Source: Hoplostethus atlanticus (Eukaryota > Chordata > Actinopteri > Trachichthyiformes > Trachichthyidae). From it: a stretch of 64,000 nt of DNA. The notes beneath the pieces are model-generated. The model was given only the letters and a program-made list of their open reading frames with translations, searched no databases and was not told the origin of the DNA. A program made the position numbers and the translations under genes. The DNA lies in NCBI GenBank assembly GCA_034670405.1, contig JAXDDX010000045.1, positions 496,001 through 560,000 of the forward strand, read 5' to 3'. Of the stretch, positions 60,321 through 64,000 are shown in pieces. Position 1 is the first letter of the stretch. Each line of letters starts with the position of its first letter.

Positions 60321-61622
60321 TCAGGTTCCTGTCTTCTGATTGGCCAGCCAGCAGGGAACCTCGCCACACCTACAGAAAGGAACAGAGAATCAAGACGTCA
60401 ATCAACTCAGAAGGTCCAATGAGGTCCCTGAGCGCTCTGTGACTGACAGGCAGCAGGGGTCACGCTGCATTCAGGTCCTATGGGAAAAAACGTCTAAACA
60501 ACTCGGACGGGTTCCCGTGTTCAAACTGGGTTGAAGCTGTCAAGACGCCTTGATCAGCTTTTTCACTCATAAGTGTGTTTTAAAGGACTACACCAACTTT
60601 TTGGGAAATTGACTCGTTGGTCAAATTCCTTTTTTCATGTTAGGATAGGAAAACCACCAAAATCATCTTGTGTCTCTGGTAGATTTCTCTGTCCTGTACA
60701 CATGCTAACACGTTAGCTTATAGTACATTAAATGCCCGTAGGCACCTAGCATCATCTAACATAAGAAGATAGACCTTTTAGTAATCCAGAGTTGCAGTTG
60801 TTTGGTCACGTAAAGGGCACGTTTACTTTAAGAGTTGTGATCACAAAATGACATATGATGAAGATGGTGCATTTTGTTGTTTTAATTGAAGTGATGCTAT
60901 CATTCCCTACTCTTGACTACAGGTGTTTCCTTATAGGTGACGTCAGAATTCAGGGGACAACTGAGTCCATCACCAAACTCAGACGTTTCTATGGTTACAG
61001 TTCTGCTACAGTAGCATGGATGCTAGCTAAACACTTGGATCTTTCTGACATACCGTGTGTAACTCAGTGGGTTGAATCATGATGGAGGCTGAAAGTTGTG
61101 TTATGTGGAGGATGCAGATCAAAGAATTACATTATTGGTGTAGTTTATGATTGTCAGAGTAGATTCAATGGACATGAAGGTATAGTTCGGTTAGACAGGA
61201 TGAGATAAATTGGGATGGTATTTTCATTAAATATTGGATATCCTCCCTGACCACAGCTGCAGAAAAACAGTCTGGAAAACTCAAACACACATTTTCTTTA
61301 TTCATTTAATTGTTCAGTTATCTGTATTTGTAAATGATTGATACGTTCGTATCAGCGGCTACAAGCCCTGGAGGCGACAAAGCTAAGAAGCAAAACTCCA
61401 ACCCAGACACACTCCAACTTCAACTTAATGAAACTTTATTGATTGGATTTTTTCAGCAATTCTCAGATTCCCACAATTCTGTCTGGATAGTGGAGTTCGT
61501 ACCTCAACCCTGTAAACGGTTTGATCAGACGAAGCTGTTACTGTTCATTTCACTGTTTCACCTCAAAATGTCCAAGAGGTTCTATTGGACAGAAATTATT
61601 AAACATGATTCCACTGGAAATG

Positions 61623-61657
<35 letters not shown>

Positions 61658-62771
61658 CTCTCTCTCAGTGTGGGCTGGCTGCTGAGGAAGCTCAGCTGCT
61701 GCTCCAGACGACAAACCCTGAAGGCCAGATAGCAGGAAGACAGGACCAACAGAAACACACTGAGAGACAGACAGGTGGGTAGAGAGACAGACAGGTGGGT
61801 AGAGAGACAGACAGGTGGGGAGAGAGATAGACAGACAGGTGGGGTGACAAGCAGAGAGACACACAGGTCGAGAGACAGACAGGTGGGTAGAGAGACAGAC
61901 AGGTGGGGAGACAAGCAGAGAGACAGACAAGCAGGACAGAGAAGAGAAAATATTAACACACAAATACTAGTACTACTGTACTGTAGTACTCTACTGTAGT
62001 ATCACTGCCTCATAACTCCACCTGGATGTTTAATGTTTGATACGATTGTAACCATAGTATAATATATGTATAGTATGAGTAGTAATTGTATAGTACAGCA
62101 TGTTATGTATAGTAGGGTTGCAGTACTGTACTCTATAGTACTGCATCATACAGACAGTTCACACGTCAACCAGCAGGTGGCAGTACAGGAGTATTTTCTG
62201 GTTGTTCTCTGGGCGTTGAGACTCACAGCAAGATGAAGAGTTTCAGTAGCTGGTATTCTATGTGACCCAGTTCTGGTACTGGTTCTGTCAGCAGGATCTT
62301 CTCTGTCTCCAGACCGCTGTCTACACACACACACACACACACAAACACACAGAGCTTAGTCTGTATGTTAGTCAAACATATCCCAGTTTTCCCAGTACTC
62401 CCTGTGTTCCCAATGTTCAAAACACTACTAGTGTTTCCAGTTGTCTGACTAGGAGGTGGGCGGGCCTACCAGTGACTGTTGATTGACAGGTGGACGGGCC
62501 TACCAGTGAGTGCTGAATGACAGGGGGGTGGGCCTACCAGTGACTTTTGATTGACAGGTGGACAGGCGTACCAGGTTGATTAACATGTAGGAGGGCCTAC
62601 CAGTGAGTGTTGATTGACAGGGGGGTGGGCCTACCAGTGAGTGTGTGTGTGCTGAACGGCGTGTCGGCACTCAGGCTGGAGGAGGAGTTTCCCAGCAGGT
62701 CTGGGAGGGAGGAGGAGACAGCGGGCAGCGATGGCTTCCTCCTCCACTTCAACACCTCCGGAAACTCATCC

Positions 62772-62845
<74 letters not shown>

Positions 62846-63544
62846 GTCATGGTGAGGTCATGGTGGGGGATCATGGCAGGTCACCACAACACCACAACAA
62901 CAGCTCCTGGTATTCCACTAAGCCTATTTACAGCGACGGGCTACCTCACAGCATTCTGGGATCACACCGACGCTAAGACCATTAAGTCGCCATGTTCGAT
63001 GTTTTGTTATTTTTATTGTTATTTTGTTATTGTTATTTTTTAAACTAAACTAAACTAAACTTCCATGGGAGAAATCCATCGGAGGAGAGGAGAGAGACCA
63101 ATTTCTCCACCAACAGTAGCCAAGATAGACCAGAATGCAATGCAGCCATAAGACATGTTGGGTTGTGAGTGAGGGGGGCGGGGCTCCACTATCACTCTCT
63201 CCACCTAGACGTAAAACCCCACAACTGAATGCTGTAAGTTCAGGCCTGCTTCCTGGGGGGCTGTTGAAAGGCATTCTGGGAAATATAGGAAATCACTAAC
63301 TGCAGTAGAAGTAGACGAGACAGGTTGAGGGAAAGTGGGTTCACCAAAAGAGTAAAACACTTGATCAAGAAATAACTGGAATGTGTTGAACATCAGACTG
63401 ATGAGATCCACCTGTTACAGGATCTGCTGGATCTGTTCCCTCTAATGTACATGATATTTAATATGAATGTATTGTAAACCTCACCATCGACAGCGAGCTG
63501 GGCTCCTCCAGGTACTGCTTTAGACTCAGAATCTTCCCGTTCAC
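60321..63544 (-). CDS. gramd2a: GRAM domain-containing protein 2A, C-terminal exons; gene continues off the right edge
   Basis: GRAMD2A is an ER membrane protein that marks ER-plasma membrane contact sites, binding PI(4,5)P2 through its GRAM domain and anchored by a C-terminal membrane helix. Five 3' exons on the minus strand: 63485-63544, 62635-62770, 62227-62320, 61658-61759 and 60321-60369, phases 0, 1, 2, 2, giving the last 146 residues. The sequence reads VNGKILSLKQYLEEPSSLSM, then DEFPEVLKWRRKPSLPAVSS with a Ser-rich stretch, then LLTEPVPELGHIEYQLLKLF leading into the membrane helix LLVFLLVLSSCYLAFRVCRL and EQQLSFLSSQ. Human GRAMD2A has a very similar end (YRLLK..., SSSYLAFRISRLEQQL). 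The final exon (RCGEVPCWLANQKTGT, stop) is not conserved and is the least certain. The GRAM domain itself lies outside the window. Confidence 0.86.
61625..61656. repeat. (GT)n at gramd2a donor
   Basis: About 15 GT units. On the minus strand the donor of the membrane-helix exon is GTACACACACAC, so the repeat overlaps the splice donor. Confidence 0.9.
61762..61930. repeat. 20-bp GAGAGACAGACAGGTGGGTA minisatellite in gramd2a intron
   Basis: About eight variable units, purine-rich on the plus strand, directly upstream (in transcription) of the membrane-helix exon, to which it gives a CT-rich acceptor region. Confidence 0.9.
62465..62640. repeat. ~35-bp tandem repeat containing copies of a gramd2a splice donor
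   Basis: Five to six units beginning CTACCAGTGA(G/C)TG and carrying TTGATTGACAGG. On the minus strand each unit reads CACTGGTAGGCCC, the same as the end of the 62635-62770 exon and its donor. The real donor is the copy nearest the exon. Confidence 0.8.
62774..62842. repeat. (GA)n microsatellite at gramd2a acceptor
   Basis: About 34 GA units. On the minus strand this (CT)n runs to within a few bases of the acceptor ATCAG of the 62635-62770 exon and acts as its polypyrimidine tract. Confidence 0.95.
63060..63430 (-). repeat. Dispersed repeat family A, copy 9, in gramd2a intron
   Basis: GGGAGAAATCCATCGGAGGA at one end, one ATAGACCAGAATGCAATGCA unit, GGCATTCTGGGAAATATAGG, GTAGACGAGACAGGTTGAGG and GATGAGATCC before a decayed end. 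Confidence 0.85.
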
Positions 63545-64000
63545 CTGGAGAGAGGAGACAGTCAGTCACATCAACATCACAGACACTGGATCAGTTTAGG
63601 GTTTTTTATATTATTGGAAATATTGACTGGAAATGTTCCTCCTGTTTGGTTCTCCAGCAGTGAGTCAGACAGGCTGACTGGATTGGCTGGAACTAACAGG
63701 GTTTAAACAGGATTGGCTGATTCTAACTGGGTTAGAACAACAAACACTACCGACACAGATCCAGACATTGTTCTGCTGCTGCTGTCACGGTTCCAGAAAT
63801 ACACTCAGCAGCCACTTTATATTTCCACCTCCTGTTTCCACACGGCTCCCTCAGGTCTAGATAGAGATGAAGTATATAAGCTGCTTTGAACGTGGTGTGA
63901 TGGTTGGTGCCTCCAGCTGGTTCGGCCATCGGCAGCTTCAGTCAGTATCGGCGTTCAAGAGCCGATATCGGTTGAGCCCTGGTGGGTTCCACTCCTGTCA

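Noticed and set aside
61550..61963. Minus-strand ORF with repeated P-V-C-L-S-T-H-L segments
   Set aside because: It reads through the 20-bp minisatellite and the (GT)n tract; only 61658-61759 is a real exon, of gramd2a, and most of the rest is intron.
63945..64000. Element end GAGCCGATATCGGTTGAGCC at the right edge
   Set aside because: Looks like a DNA transposon terminus (similar wording near 36640), but the element is cut by the window so it cannot be delimited.

Overview
The window is vertebrate genomic DNA, almost certainly from a ray-finned (teleost) fish. It holds short, compactly spaced, many-exon genes with GT-AG introns, very long (CA/GT)n tracts, tRNA-derived SINE, L2-like, hAT and Tc1-like debris, and a Gypsy-type solo LTR. 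No prokaryotic operon, CRISPR array, phage or plasmid is present.

Eight protein-coding genes were reconstructed exon by exon with splice phases checked. Left to right: fcsk (fucokinase, minus, 5' exons only, 0.26-1.9 kb); pclaf (PCNA-clamp-associated factor, minus, 3.6-5.5 kb); rps17 (plus, 6.9-12.6 kb), with one H/ACA snoRNA copy in each of introns 2, 3 and 4; a CART neuropeptide precursor (minus, 14.4-17.4 kb) with a solo LTR in intron 1 and a perfect CRE upstream; a C15orf40/UPF0235 homologue (minus, 24.2-25.7 kb); a 21-exon glutaminase-like gene (plus, 27.8-37.3 kb); prr5l (Protor-2, plus, 50.0-56.9 kb); and the 3' end of gramd2a (minus, 60.3-63.5 kb, running off the right edge). The genes do not form a pathway. 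Several have human relatives on chromosome 15q, so this looks like a conserved synteny block.

The most interesting gene is the glutaminase-like one. It keeps the glutaminase scaffold and C-terminal ankyrin repeats, but every residue known to bind glutamine or carry out catalysis in human GLS is substituted or deleted. One of its N-terminal exons encodes 13 tandem copies of a four-residue Q-N-P-V repeat.

The rest is repeat-rich. It includes at least nine copies of one MITE-like family with an internal expandable 29-bp repeat (one copy split by an 820-bp TA-flanked insertion), a deleted hAT transposon, a 164-bp hAT MITE with a perfect 8-bp target duplication, and a ~1.7-kb minisatellite starting about 70 bp after the glutaminase-like stop codon. 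Simple repeats often sit directly on splice sites. The stretches 17.5-22.4 kb and 40.2-44.1 kb hold no gene I can support.
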